Numbered from the stretch's first letter, positions 53,590 through 64,000 are shown. The stretch is DNA of 64,000 bases from Saccopteryx bilineata (GCF_036850765.1 NC_089495.1:193457847-193521846), one strand, 5' to 3'. Numbers and translations are program-made. Notes: a model not told the origin generated them from the letters alone.

Positions 53590-54251
53590 TGTAAATATGA
53601 TATATATATATTTGCTTGCTTATAGTTTGCATTGGATGTGGGGGGACAGGCTGTAAACAGGTAGGATTCTTATAGCCTAAGGCTTAGTCTTAAAACTAAG
53701 ACCCTTTGTGATGTAGGGTGGTGCACCCTCATGAGGAATCCCATTATGCCTCAGATAAGTGACTTTGTATCAGAGACTTCCTTGTTTGTATATTGGATTA
53801 AGGGTTTTGATTTCTATACTATAAAGTGGGGCAGACCAGGAGCTTGCTCTCTCTCAATTCCTGAGATTAGCATTAGAGAGGAGAGCAGAGAAAGGCCATG
53901 TGGAGGAGGCCAGGAGAAGTAGCCAAGATGGCAGAATGCTGGAGGAGAAACCAGTTTGTGCAGAGTTTGTGCAGGGAGAAAGAAGGAGATGGGGAACAGA
54001 GGTGAATAAGGCTAGTGAGCTAGAAACCTTTGATTCTAGGAAACTCGGATAAGTCAGTAGCTTTGTGAACACTGAATGAGTGGGTTTTGGAGCCCAGTGT
54101 GTGTTTTTACTTGCCCGCCGGTGCAAGCTAGGATTAAAGGTAATGGCCCATCAGTTCCTGGCTCCGTTGTTTCATTACCGTCTGTCCGAATCTAATGTGA
54201 ACCTGCATGGGCCAGGCGGCTGTGATGGTGACTGTGGCTACTGGCTTTACA
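53590..54251 (+). mobile_element. Solo LTR of an endogenous retrovirus
   Basis: A 662-bp segment begins TGTAAATATGATATATA and ends GGCTTTACA, interrupting L1. It has a possible TATA element (ACTATAAAGTGGGG, near 53818) and U5-like GTTTCATTACCGTCTGTCC. Flanking 5-mers AAGTT and GAGGT are only partly alike, so the target duplication is weak. No gag, pol or env sequence is present. The class is not certain (ERVL-like guess). Confidence 0.65.
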
Positions 54252-54420
54252 GAGGTGTGCAGGGTTTCTCTAGAGGATGATGAAAACATTCTGAAATTAG
54301 ATTGTGATGATGGCTGTGTGACTCTGTGGATATGCTAAAAAAACACTGACGTGTACACTTTGAAACAATGAATTTTATGGCTTGTGAATCATATCTCAAT
54401 AAAGCTGTTATTTTTTTAAA

Positions 54421-54559
54421 AGCCCATTGTAGTTCATGCAATTGTGAAATTATAATCTTCATATCTTGTTCAGAGACATGAAAAGGAAATCTTTTAAAAA
54501 CAATGGTAGAAATTCAAAAGGTATGTAAAAAAAGTAAACAGTGAAAAGTAAGTTTCTCC
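54421..54559. other. Unassigned flank
   Basis: No recognised element. Confidence 0.3.
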
Positions 54560-54890
54560 CCACCCCTGTTCTCCAATCCTCTTGTTTCCAGGGACACCGT
54601 TGCCATTAGTGTCTTACTTGTCTCCCAGGAATATTCTATGCCTATACAACCTTATATGTGTGTTGCTTCTTACACAAACAACAGCATACCGTCCACAATG
54701 TTTTGCCCCTTGTTTTATCACTTAATATGTATCATGGAAATTATCCCACAAGGACCTTATGATAAGTTTCCTAGAAAACTATCCTGCTTTTTTAAGCAAC
54801 TGTTATAATAAGTCTGTGGATGTTATTAGCAGACATTCAGGTTGGTTCATATCTTGACTGTTACAAATGAGTTTCCTTGTTAATAGGTAC
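54560..54890 (-). repeat. L1 fragment, antisense
   Basis: CTTGTTTCCAGGGACACCG, GGAATATTCTATGCCTATAC, TGTTTTATCACTTAATATG and GACATTCAGGTTGGTTCATA are the reverse of an old L1 3' region. Confidence 0.6.
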
Positions 54891-55740
54891 TAGTAATCAC
54901 AAAAGATAAAGAGGGAAGTAGAGATCCCTTTAATGAACTCTCAAATGAGCTCAGTGTGTCATCAAGCTGAGGAGCTTCCCAGCACTAGCAGAGGGATGGG
55001 ATAAGAGGGGCCATGGGGGAGACAAAGAAGTTGTCTAACAATGACAGTGTTTTGGATCAAGGCAGCTCAGAGTCTTGAAACGGAAAAATTACCAAGCCTG
55101 GATGCAGTTTTTTGGTTCAGATGTGAAAGCACATCCTTGGAGATGGCCAAATCAGTGTCTCCAAAAGGGATTCCTGGCATTGGCTTCATGAGACAATGCT
55201 GTTGTTCCAGATGGTGGGTCAATACTCAACTACGGTCCAGAAATCAACGTTATGGGACTTGACCACTGTTTTTTAAAACCTGTAATGGAATTTTACCAGA
55301 CAGTCCAGTGGATTTCACATAGTATGTATTGTTTCTTAAATTTTTTATCTCAAGTATATATAGAGGTGTGAATACTGAATCACAATGTGAAATATATTTG
55401 TCACAGTGATTCAGAGTCAAATGTTTAAAGGCACAGAACAGGGAAGGTGAAACGTTTGTCCTCCACTTTCTGTTTCATAACCTCAAACCTTTCTGCAGGC
55501 TTAGTATGTAGAACTGAGTACCCAGTACCCCCTCCTCAAGTACAAATTCAAGCGAGAAGTGGGCATGGCTGTCATTGGGAAGTCGCTGGTCTGGGAGATG
55601 GCAACTTTGAGAAACCAATTTAATCGTCACTTCTGCTCCTCTAGTGAGGGATAAATGTGAAGACTAGCTCCTCTTGAGTAAAATCTTCCCACCTTGGCTT
55701 GGAGATGTTTGTTACATTTCTTCCTTTCCTCCTCCTTTTC
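54891..55740. other. Unassigned flank
   Basis: About 850 bp without a recognised element; the plus-strand frame at 55041-55262 has no recognised domain. Confidence 0.4.
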
Positions 55741-56100
55741 TTTCTTCCCTTTTGTCTTTCTTTTTCAATTCTACAAAGATACAGTCCCTTGGCCACCCAA
55801 GATCTCTCCCAAAGACAAGCACTATTACCAATTTCTTAGGTGTTATTTAAGAGATGCAATTATAAATAAATACACATCTATCCATATACGTAAATTTTTT
55901 TAACACGAATAATGGCACATACTATATATGCGCTGCTTTGCCCCTGATTTTGTTACTTCCGGTAGCTGGGGGATCTTTTCATACTAGAACATGTAGGGCA
56001 GTTTCATTATGTGTCACTGGCTGCATGGTATCCCATCACATGGTGTCTCAGTGCTTGTATAGGTTGGCTGACCCTAGCCCTGGAATTATACTTTCTTTTT
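55741..56100 (-). repeat. L1 fragment, antisense
   Basis: AGATACAGTCCCTTGGCCAC, TATATATGCGCTGCTTTGCC, GGGGGATCTTTTCATACTAG and CTGGCTGCATGGTATCCC fit the same antisense L1 region as at 54.6 kb. Confidence 0.55.
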
Positions 56101-56170
56101 TTAAATGAAGTTCATTTTTTTTTTTAAAGATATTTTTTTATGTTTGCACAGACAGTTGATTATTCTATAG

Positions 56171-56372
56171 TTTTATTTATTTATTTATTTATTTATTCAT
56201 TTTAGAGAGGAGAGGGAGAGACAGAGAGCAGAGACAGAGAGAGAGAAGGAAGGGAGGAGCTGGAAGCATCAACTCCCATATGTGCCTTGACCAGGCAAGC
56301 CCAGGGTTTCGAACCGGCGACCTCAGCATTTCCAGGTCGATGCTTTATCCACTGCGCCACCACAGGTCAGGC
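56171..56372 (-). mobile_element. tRNA-derived SINE, family C
   Basis: Reads in reverse from (TTTA)n tail (TTTATTTATTTATTTATTTA) through GGGTTTCGAACCGGCGACC to ACTGCGCCACCACAGGTCAG. TSD uncertain because of the T-rich 5' flank. Confidence 0.92.
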
Positions 56373-56647
56373 CTGAATTTCATTTTTAAAGTGATGACAG
56401 TGAGCTTATTTAAAAGGATAAACCCTCTTCTAATTATTTAGTAATTATAGAGTAGGAACATTGGAGGAATGGATGTGTTGAGGCATGAAAACAATATTTA
56501 CGCCAAGGGTGAATGTGTCAGCCAAGATTCTAGGTTTAAAAAAAAAAATAGAAATGCAAACAAACACCCTCTGGCTATTATCAATCAACTGGATTGCAGA
56601 ATCTGGTAAGGATTCTGAACACGTCAATCATGATGCCTGCCCCACCC
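56373..56647. other. Unassigned flank
   Basis: No recognised element. Confidence 0.3.
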
Positions 56648-56658
56648 AAGGCCCTTCT

Positions 56659-57007
56659 TTTTATTTGTTATTTTTTTACAGGGACAGAGAGAGACTCAGA
56701 GAGAGGGATAGATAGGGACAGGCAGACAGGAACGGAGAGAGATGAGAAGCATCAATCATCAGTTTTTTTCGTTGGGACTCCTTAGTTGTTCATTGATTGC
56801 TTTCCCATATGTGCCTTGACCGTGGGCCTTCAGCAGACTGAGCAACCCCTTGCTCGAGCCAGCGACCTTGGGTCCAAGCTGGTGAGCTTTTTTTGGCTCA
56901 AGCCAGATGAGCCCGCGCTCAAGCTGGCAACCTCGGGGTCTCGAACCTGGGTCTTTCTGCATCCCAGTCCGACACTCTATTCACTGCGCCACCACCTGGT
57001 CAGGCAT
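56659..57007 (-). mobile_element. tRNA-derived SINE, family B
   Basis: In reverse from GACAGAGAGAGACTCAGAG tail to GCGCCACCACCTGGTCAGGC. The only family B copy on the minus strand in the window. Perfect TSD AAGGCCCTTCT at 56648-56658 and 57008-57018. Confidence 0.95.
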
Positions 57008-57018
57008 AAGGCCCTTCT

Positions 57019-58105
57019 AAAGGAAGAAAGAACAGAGGTCTTCGGTACTAGGTCACTGGCCAATTTTGCTTACACCGTAGCTGATTGGATCAGACATGGG
57101 CTCCGGGGCAGCCAATGCAGGGGCTGGGGAGTGGTTTCTGAGGTGGCTGGGCACAAACATGTTGGGCCAGACAGGAAGCAGGTTGACTTGATAGATTTCC
57201 ATTTGGGGGTGAATTTAAATTGAAACCTATAGAGTGAATCATCTGGTTAATAAATGGATTTGAAACTGCAGGGGTACAGGACACATGAGATAGGAAGGCC
57301 TGGGATGGGACATGAAGAACAGAAACTGACTATTCAGAGGTAAGAGATAAAGAAAAGCTACTAAAAAAAAAAAGAAAAGAGAAGGCAGTTTATTCTCAGC
57401 AATTGCAGATTTAGGTAACCTGAAACATCCTACCCTTCACTATAAAAACATCTGAAACTTCTGGGTAAAAGATGAATATTCCTTCAAATGTTCACAAGAA
57501 AGTAAGGGAAACCCCCTGCAGCCAAAAAAAAAAAAAGAAAAGAAAAATGAAACCAAAAACAAAACCAGCCAGTGAACTGATCCTGTGACTATCAGAAGAG
57601 GGAGGTGCCGTGGGTCTCAGAAAGCGAGGGTCTGGGGTTGCGATGCAAATGCAAGGACAGGAAATCGGGCCTGGAACCCATATCATCTGAAATTACAACA
57701 CACAGAAACAATCTTCCTTGAGCTGGGGAATCAGTGGACAAAATAAGGGTGGGATGAGACTGGGGGAACTTCAGCAGATAGGGTGTTAGGACAAACAGTA
57801 CGGGAGGGATGGGGTACAGATATACAAAATACGAGGAAAAAGAACATATATTTCATCTATATACAAAGACGAAGCAAGTTCGACCTAGAACCAAGCAGCG
57901 TACAGGTGAGGGAAGCTGCTAGGTGGTGGCAGGAAGGGAAACAAGACCCACAAAACCCAGAAATAGAGAAAGTAACTGAGCTCTGCCCTTGCCAGCAGTA
58001 CAGTGGTGCTGCGACCGCGTGTCAAAGCCAGCAGACTCGCTGGTGGCGATGCGGTGCCTGTGAGGCCTTCTCCATTCATTCATCTTCTTGCCGGGTACAT
58101 ACTGA
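57019..58105. other. Unassigned flank
   Basis: About 1.1 kb without recognised repeats. The plus-strand open frame 57783-58217 spans part of this and runs into an old LTR; no domain recognised. Confidence 0.4.
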
Positions 58106-58575
58106 ATGCGGCATTTGTTTCCTGTTGCCACCAATGCAGTCACTTAGAACAACACAGACTTACTGTTACAGTTTGGGATGTCAAAAGTTTGGAAGGGGTC
58201 TTATGGGGCTAAAATAGAAGACCACGTTCCTTCCGAAGGCTCTAGGGGAAATCCATTTCCTTGCCCTTACAGCTTCTAAAGACTGCCCACATTCCTTTGC
58301 TCGTGGCCCCTTCTCTCCCCAAAGCTGGCACTCACATCACTCCAACTCTGCTTCCACTGTCACATCTGCTCTGACTCTGACCCACCTACTTCTCTCTTAC
58401 AAGGACTCTTGCGGTTACATTGGGCCCACGCAGTTAATTCCAGGTAATCTCTCTCCATCCCCAAATCTTTAACTTCATCACACCTGCAAAGTCCCTCTTA
58501 CCAGGTGAAGGTGACATGCTCACAGGCACTAGTTCTAGGGTAGAATAATACAGACCCGCTCCCACAAAGCTCAAG
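58106..58575 (-). mobile_element. MLT1-type MaLR LTR, antisense
   Basis: CTTAGAACAACACAGACTTAC, GAAGGCTCTAGGGGAAATCC, TTACATTGGGCCCACGCAG and ACACCTGCAAAGTCCCTC are the reverse of MLT1-like landmarks. Ends near GGGTAGAATAAT. Confidence 0.7.
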
Positions 58576-59135
58576 TTCTGCAGAGCGGAGAGAATGAGAA
58601 GGGGCACGAACAATCTCACAGTAAACACACAAATAAATGAAATAATGTCAGAAAGTGATCAGTGCCATCAAAAAACTAAGACAGCATGACAGAGCTAACT
58701 GCTGAGGCTACTTTAGAAGGTCAGGCCATGCCTGACCTGTGGTGGCGCAGTGGATAAAGCATCAACCTGGAAATGCTGAGGTCGCCGGTTCAAAACCCTG
58801 GGCTTGCCTGGTCAGGGCACATGTGGGAGTTGGTGCTTCCAGCTCCTCCCCCCTTCTCTCTCTCTGTTTCTCTCTCTCCCTCTCTCTCTCTCCTCTCCAA
58901 AAATGAATAAATAAAATTTAAAAAAAAAGAAAAAAAAAAAAATAGAAGGTCAGGCCAGGCTCCTGAAAGGAGATGACATTTGAGGTGACACAGGAATGAG
59001 GACAAGAAAGAAGTCCTCAAAATACCTGAGGAAGGGGCAGAGGGAACAAAGGTGGGGACCCACTTAGGGCACTCCAGGAGCAGCAGGAAGGCAGAGTTCC
59101 TGGGTGGGGTGAGACGTGATCCTGACAGCAGTCCT
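58576..59135 (+). repeat. Ancient interspersed repeat (unresolved family), split by a SINE
   Basis: AAGTGATCAGTGCCATCAAA then, after the SINE, CTCCTGAAAGGAGATGACAT and GGAGCAGCAGGAAGGC resemble the same type as at 19.5-20.3 kb. Confidence 0.5.
58729..58942 (+). mobile_element. tRNA-derived SINE, family C
   Basis: Head GCCTGACCTGTGGTGGCGC, CTCTCTC tract, A tail. Perfect 15-bp TSD TAGAAGGTCAGGCCA at 58714-58728 and 58943-58957. Confidence 0.95.
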
Positions 59136-59289
59136 CCTGCAAGGTGTCTGTTTGGCTCTTGCTGGTGGTCTATAAGAATGATGCCACAGACAGAGTCACG
59201 AACACCTTTCCCACAGCCCACCTTTTCCTAAAGTACATGGTATGCGTCTTCATGTCTTACCACTGAAAGCTCCAAACTAACATAGGACA

Positions 59290-59935
59290 CTAAACATTAT
59301 GAGACACCATGTAAAATGGTGCAGCCACTTTGGAAAACAATCTAGCTCCTAGAAAGGTTCAGTCTAGACTTCCCACATGACTCAGCAGTTCCACTCCTCG
59401 GTAGAGAGAGACCCAAGAGAACTGAAAATATGTCCACGCAAAAACTTGTACGTGAATGTTCATAGCAGTATTCTTCATAAGAGGCAAAAAGTGGAAATAA
59501 CCTAAATGTCCATCAAGTCATGAATAGATAAACAAACTGTGGCATAGCCACCCATGGAATTTTATTACCCAGGCACAATAAAGCATGAAGTAGTGATACA
59601 TGCTTCAGGGGGGAACCTTTGAAACACTATCCTAAGTGAAAGAAACTAGTCACAAAAGACAACATATTATATGATTCCATTTATATGAAATGTCCACACA
59701 GGCAGAACTATAGAAACAGGAAGTAGAAACAAATGGGAGGGGAAGAGGTGGAGAGGGACTGCCCATAGGTACAGGGTTTCTTTTTGGAATGATGAAAATT
59801 TTGTAACATTGATTACAGTGCTGGTTGCACCATTGAATTGTATACTTTCTAATTTTGTAAACGTATTTTTTATTTGAACTGCACATTGTTTGGTATGTGA
59901 CCGATATCTCACTAAAAGCTGTTACTTAAAACATG
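59290..59935 (+). repeat. L1 3' end
   Basis: GGTGCAGCCACTTTGGAAAA, GTGAATGTTCATAGCAGTAT, AATGTCCATCAAGTCATGAA, TATATGATTCCATTTATATG and GAATGATGAAAATTTTG match the L1 order without interruption by SINEs. ORF2 remnants contain stops. Confidence 0.85.
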
Positions 59936-59958
59936 GGGCTGTTACTTAAAACATGGGG
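59919..59958 (+). repeat. Perfect 20-bp tandem duplication
   Basis: CTGTTACTTAAAACATGGGG occurs twice head to tail with no mismatch, at the 3' edge of the L1 fragment. Confidence 0.9.
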
Positions 59959-59959
59959 T

Positions 59960-60604
59960 GAGATATAGTCTCTGCCCTCAATGAATGAAAAGTTCAGTTA
60001 TGGACCAAAAGATCAAATGTCAATTACCCCACAGAAATAAGTTACAAGGGAAATGTTAGCAATCATGTTAGGTCACATTTCTTGAGTGACATTATGTGCC
60101 AGACCATGTCCCCGGCATACACACCAATGCAGCTCCTATTACCAAAGCTTTACAGTCCAAATGACTTAATTAAAATTGCCAAGGAGTGTCCTGGAGAAAT
60201 TCTATTCCTCATTCTGGGCCTCAGTTTCCCCATTTGTAAAATGAACTGTTTGATTGCACTGTATCCTCATAGGTAAGTGAGATGTGTTTGGTAAAATATC
60301 CAGACAACTTTAAATAGCACTGTGAGAACATCACCCCTTTTCCAATCATCCTCTTAATTCTTCTGCCATAAGTAGAAAGCCTTAGTTTTTGTGTTTTGTT
60401 TTAACAAAGGACAAGCCATCCCAAATACTAAAGCTTCTAGGAGACAATAGTATCTAGCCAAAATGTAGTCACATTGTGTTATTTCCCTGTCTTCATTTTT
60501 ACTCTACCTCCCCCTGATGACAAAGGATACAGAATTTCTGCTTACCTGTTAATATAGTGTTTCCTTTTGAAATAAAATTTCTATAACTAAAAATAAGTGA
60601 ATTG
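59960..60604. other. Unassigned flank with MIR-like core
   Basis: GGGCCTCAGTTTCCCCATTTG at 60218-60238 is a MIR-type core phrase; the rest is not assigned. Confidence 0.4.
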
Positions 60605-60748
60605 GCTGTAACCAGATAGCTCAGTTGGTTAGAGCGCCATCCCCATACACCAAGGTTGCAGGTTCCATCCCTGGTCAGGGCACATAAGAATTAACCAATG
60701 AATGCATAAGTAAATGGAACAACAAATCAATGTTTCTCTCTGTCTCTT

Positions 60749-60786
<38 letters not shown>

Positions 60787-60819
60787 AAATCAATCAATAA
60801 AAATATAAAGAAAGAAATA
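60605..60819 (+). mobile_element. tRNA-derived SINE, family D
   Basis: CTGTAACCAGATAGCTCAGT, TTGGTTAGAGCGCC, GGTTCCATCCCTG, and a (CT)n tract of about 36 bases at 60748-60785. Tail AAAATCAATCAATAAAAA. Confidence 0.92.
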
Positions 60820-61145
60820 GCCTGACCAGGCAGTGGCGCAGTGGATAGAGCGTCAGACTGGGATGCGGAAGACCCAGGTTCGAGACCCCGAGGTCGCCAG
60901 CTTAAGCGCGGGCTCATCTGGTTTGAGCAAAGCTCACCAGCTTGGACCCAAGGTCGCTGGCTCGAGCAAGGGGTTACTCGGTCTGCTGAAGGCCCGCGGT
61001 CAAGGCACATATGAGAAAGCAATCAATGAACAACTAAGGTGTTGCAACGAAAAACTGATGATTGATGCTTCTCATCTCTCTCCGTTCCTGTCTGTCTATC
61101 CCTATCTATCCCTCTCTCTAACTCTCTCTCTGTCAAAAAGAAAGA
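60820..61145 (+). mobile_element. tRNA-derived SINE, family B inserted at a SINE tail
   Basis: Near-consensus head GCCTGACCAGGCAGTGGCGC and body. TSD AAGAAAGAAATAG / AAGAAAGAAAGAG lies in the tail of the preceding family D copy. Confidence 0.93.
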
Positions 61146-61230
61146 AAGAAAGAAAGAGAAGTGAATTTATTTCAAGAGAAGCACTAACTAAATAATATAC
61201 ATGATACAAGATTATGGCAAAAATCAAAAA

Positions 61231-61800
61231 TGCCCTGGCCAAATAGCTTGGTTGGTTGGAGCATCATCTTGATGTGTGGAGATTACAGGTCGGATCCCCA
61301 GTCAGGGTACATACAAGAACAGATCTCCCTGGCTGGTTGGCTCAGTGGTAGAGCATTGACCCAGTGTGTGGAAGTCGCAGGTTCAATTCCCAGTCAGGGC
61401 ACACAGGAGAAGCAACCACCTGCTTCTTCACTTCTTCCCCTCCCATTTCCTCTATCTCACTCTCTCTCTTTTCCTCCCACAGACATGGCTCAAATGATTC
61501 TAGCAAAGTTGGCCCTGAGCACTGAGAATGGCTCCATGGCCTCACCTCAGGCTCTAAAATAGCTCAATTGCCGAGCAACAGAGCAGCCACCCAGACGGGC
61601 AGAGCATCATCTGGTAGGGGGCTTGCCAGATGAAACCCAGTCAGGGTGCATGCGGGAGTTTGTCTATGCCTCCCTGCCTCTCACTTAATTTAAAAAAACA
61701 ACAACACAACAACAAAAACAAATGGATGTTCCTGTCTCTCTCTCTTTCTTTCTCTCTCTACCCCTTCCTTTCTAAAATCAATAAATAAAATTTTTTTAAT
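61231..61800 (+). mobile_element. tRNA-derived SINE, family D, split by a family A SINE
   Basis: Head GCCCTGGCCAAATAGCTTGG to ACATACAAGAACAGATC; the remainder GGATGTTCCTGTCTCTCTC and AAAATCAATAAATAAAA follows the A copy. Confidence 0.9.
61327..61722 (+). mobile_element. tRNA-derived SINE, family A (old), nested
   Basis: Starts CCCTGGCTGGTTGGCTCAG, B box GGTTCAATTCC, and ends with an (AAC)n-like tail AACAACAACACAACAAC. Diverged body. Confidence 0.88.
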
Positions 61801-61959
61801 CATAAAGATAGAAAAGGAATGACTGAAACCAATTTCTATTCCCTCTGCCCATTTTTCAGGTAGAATAGCTAAGGCCTGACACAGCTGACATGACTGTCGC
61901 ACATTGTACTGACTCTGACACGCTCCAGCAGCCTGGGAATACAACTGTGAGCCACAGAC

Positions 61960-62110
61960 AGTGACACTCCAGGCTCACAAGGAGTTTGTAATCTAGTGAT
62001 CTAGAAAATAAAAGAAATACACAAGCAAGATAATTACAGATTGTAATCAGTGCTATGAAAGAAATAAAGAGCTTATTATGATGGTCTAGCCACAGAACTA
62101 CTTACTTAGA
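61960..62110 (+). repeat. Ancient repeat fragment (unresolved family)
   Basis: CTCACAAGGAGTTTGTAATC, CAGTGCTATGAAAGAAATAAAG resemble the start of the repeat type seen at 58.6 kb. Confidence 0.45.
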
Positions 62111-62129
62111 GAGGTTCAATTGTACTTAC

Positions 62130-62445
62130 TTGTTTATTTACTTTGACTAGATAATACATTAATGAGGTTCAAATTTCAAACGGTACAAAAAGCTTAGGGT
62201 GAAAATCTTCCCCCAGCTGTTCGCCAGCTGCCCAGTTTCTCTCCCTAGAGGCCACCAGGTTACCGGCATATTGTGAATTCTTTCAGAGGTATCCTAATCA
62301 TGCACAAGCAGAGAGGGACATATCCTCTGTACTTTACTGAAATGGTAACACATGCAATAGACACCTCCTCCCCTTACTTTTCCCACCTAACAGCACATCT
62401 TAGACATCACTTCCCCCTTTCTTTATATAGGTGGACAGGGAAGGT
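62130..62445 (-). repeat. L1 fragment, antisense
   Basis: TCAAACGGTACAAAAAGC, AGGCCACCAGGTTACCGG, and GCACATCTTAGACATCACTT have the order of the same antisense L1 3' region as at 54.6 and 55.8 kb. Confidence 0.55.
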
Positions 62446-62519
62446 AGCCTTTCGTCAACCGCAGGGTTGGGGAGAGGCGGCAGTGCAACCAATCACAGAC
62501 ACAAACAGCTTGGTGTGAG

Positions 62520-62960
62520 CAGGGCCTGGAGGACTCCGTTCACCTAGAGTGATGAGCCAAGAGGGAGAAGTAAGCAATAATCCAGGGAGGCAGAGGCGGG
62601 GGCATGCAGGCTCTTGTCAGTTGTGTAAAAGAAAAAAAGTTTGCAATTTATTCTAATAGCAATAGCCACTGGATGCGTTTTCAGCAGAGTGACTTGATCT
62701 GACTTGCACTTTTCAAAGATCACCCAGGTGATTGCACGGGGGTGAGCGGTGGAGGCGGGCAGACAGGTGTAGGAGAGAACACAGCTAGAAAGTGGCTGCA
62801 ATGTTTCAGGTGAGAGGGGACATGAGCTTGGGCTAGGATGGTAGAGGAGAAAAGGACAGATTTGGGGTACGTACTGAAGCTAAAAGAGAGAAAACCGGAC
62901 AGTTCGGATGTGGGAAACAAGGGAAGGAAGCAGTTTGAGCCCCCTAGGAAGAGGAGGTTG
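62520..62960 (+). repeat. Ancient interspersed repeat (unresolved family)
   Basis: AGAGTGACTTGATCTGACTTG, CACCCAGGTGATTGCACG, GTTTCAGGTGAGAGGGGAC, and GATGGTAGAGGAGAAAAGG follow a mammal-wide repeat seen also near 20 kb. Confidence 0.5.
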
Positions 62961-63041
62961 TCAGGTTATAATGTCCATAATTTACTTTAAAATACTTGAA
63001 TATCATCAGTGTGATATAATGTGAATGCCAGCCGAAGCCAG

Positions 63042-63235
63042 TGATTCTCAAGGTGTAGCCCATGGACCCATAGCATCAGCAGCACCTCTGAGCTGGTTAG
63101 AAATGCAACCCTGGAGCCCTCCACAGAGCTACTGACTCAGAAACTGCAGAGTGGGGCCCAGCAGTCACCGATTAAACAAACCCTGCAGGTGATTCTTTCT
63201 GATGCATGTTCAAGCTTTAGAACCTTTGGGTTACG
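63042..63235 (-). mobile_element. MER5A-like hAT-Charlie remnant
   Basis: CCAGTGATTCTCAAGGTGTAG, GCATCAGCAGCACCTCTGAG, GTGGGGCCCAGCAGTCACC, CAGGTGATTCTTTCTGATG in reverse MER5A order. Confidence 0.75.
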
Positions 63236-63685
63236 CCCTGATTTTGGAAATGGTCAGCTAACTGGCTGTCTAGAATGCACAACACAAGGATAATGAACTA
63301 CGCATCTTAACAGAAATACATAAATGGCCACACTATCAAACAAAAAGAGTCGTGAACCTCAGAGTGCAGTGGAGACAGGTAAGACAAAGGGAGTGTTCTC
63401 AGCAAAGGAACCTTATCAGAGAAAGTGAAACAATGCCTACGTGCCTGGAACAGCTCCTGTAGGCGGGGTCCCCTGAACCCTGGGAAAAAAACAGGCCTTA
63501 TCTTGGAAAGAGGAAGGACTGGATGCAAAGAAGTCTGCAGCAAACAATAGCAGTTGAAGCCTTGTTGGAGAGAAACATGTTGTGTGCAAAGAAAATGAGG
63601 AATAAAGGGGTTTTTTTTCCAGCAGAATTCTCACCAAAAAAAGAAACAAGTTATACAGAGGAAAAAGTCCATTTCTAAGAACACA
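63236..63685. other. Unassigned flank
   Basis: No recognised element or exon signal. Confidence 0.3.
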
Positions 63686-63835
63686 GAAGACAGACGAATT
63701 ACATTGGTGCCGAGGGCCACAGAGACCAGGATTAGAGCCTGGCTTCACCTACCAAGAAGTAGAGATGACCTTGGGCAAGGACTTCTCCTTCAGTGATGTC
63801 AATATTTTCACTGTCTACAGGGTTAGAGTGTCAGC
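63686..63835 (+). repeat. MIR-like fragment
   Basis: ACCAGGATTAGAGCCTGGCTTC, ATGACCTTGGGCAAGGACTTC and GTGATGTCAATATTTTCACTG resemble MIR. Confidence 0.5.
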
Positions 63836-64000
63836 TGCTATAAATTTAAAAGTCAGTCCCCGAGAAGGACATGCATACCACCACCTTCGCAGTATTTTGC
63901 CAAAAATGTTTGCCTTGAATCTAACTAAACCAGTGGAAACAATCAGACAACTCCAAGTTACTCCAAATTAAGGCACAATCTATAGAATGGGCCTAGACTC

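Larger units (their letters stand above)
52456..54420 (+). repeat. L1 3' end carrying three later insertions
   Basis: L1 pieces read on: CATTTTGGAAAACAGTCTGG, TATATACCCAAGAGAATTT, CAACATTATTCATATACAACC, AATGGAATATTATTACACAG, then GATGATGAAAACATTCTG and CTCAATAAAGCTGTTATTT. The interruptions are a D SINE with an A SINE inside it, and a solo LTR. Frames are broken. Confidence 0.85.

Noticed and set aside
53590..54251. Provirus with coding genes near the LTR
   Set aside because: Only a single LTR is present; no internal gag, pol or env sequence on either side, as L1 sequence resumes immediately.
57783..58217. 144-codon plus-strand open frame
   Set aside because: Its 3' part lies in an MLT1-type LTR and no protein domain is recognisable. 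No splice context.
15..64000. CRISPR arrays, bacterial operons, ribosome-binding sites or phage genes
   Set aside because: The repeats are dispersed SINEs with TSDs, not regularly spaced arrays. Base composition, MIR/L2/L1 content and the CpG island all show a mammalian nuclear genome.

Overview
This window looks like nuclear DNA of a bat, most likely a horseshoe or leaf-nosed bat (Rhinolophoidea). It contains more than 50 tRNA-derived SINEs with the RNA polymerase III A and B boxes and the pyrimidine-rich bodies known from bat VES/Rhin-type SINEs. Ancient mammalian repeats (MIR, L2, L1, MaLR LTRs, MER5, Tigger) and several hAT/mariner miniature transposons accompany them. The clade assignment rests on memory of these SINE types and needs a library search. 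No complete protein-coding exon was found. Almost every open reading frame in the window is a reading of a SINE.

The one gene signal is at 46.07-46.91 kb, a CpG island. On the minus strand it holds a first exon whose sequence matches, from memory, the non-coding exon 1 of the mammalian steroid-receptor coactivator NCOA3 (SRC-3/AIB1). The exon ends at 46588 in a consensus GTGAGT donor. On this reading, 1-46587 is the 5' part of the large NCOA3 intron 1, and 46.9-64 kb is the upstream flank, which in other mammals faces ZMYND8. I did not find NCOA3 exon 2.

Four SINE families are used as labels below. Family A is about 360-400 bp, with head CCCTGGCCGGTTGGCTCAG and a body carrying CTGGTGGGCATGCCGGGTGG. 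Family B is about 290-350 bp, with head GCCTGACCAGGCGGTGGCG and repeated GGCTTGAGC modules. Family C is about 180-210 bp, with head GCCTGACCTGTGGTGGCGC. Family D is about 150-210 bp, with a VES-like, tRNA-Ile-like head TAGCTCAGTTGGTTAGAGC and tail TCTCTAAAATCAATAAA. Many copies have intact target-site duplications (TSDs), so insertion order can be read.

Layout: 1-9.2 kb is SINE-dense with MIR, L2, a MaLR LTR and L1M. 9.2-11.3 kb is a repeat-poor AT-rich block. 11.3-43.9 kb is very SINE-dense and also holds Tigger, mariner and hAT elements, L2 and an antisense L1. 43.95-46.07 kb is repeat-poor proximal intron. 46.07-46.91 kb is the promoter. 47-64 kb is flank with L2, MLT1-type LTRs, MIR, L1 fragments, a solo LTR and fewer SINEs. 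The most noteworthy items are a minimal 48-bp SPIN-like hAT palindrome with a perfect 8-bp TSD, a strong SINE strand bias against the gene's sense strand for three of the four families, a short upstream ORF in exon 1 that starts in a YY1-like motif, and a divergent pair of ZNF143-like motifs just upstream of exon 1. I saw no sign of an undescribed multi-gene system.
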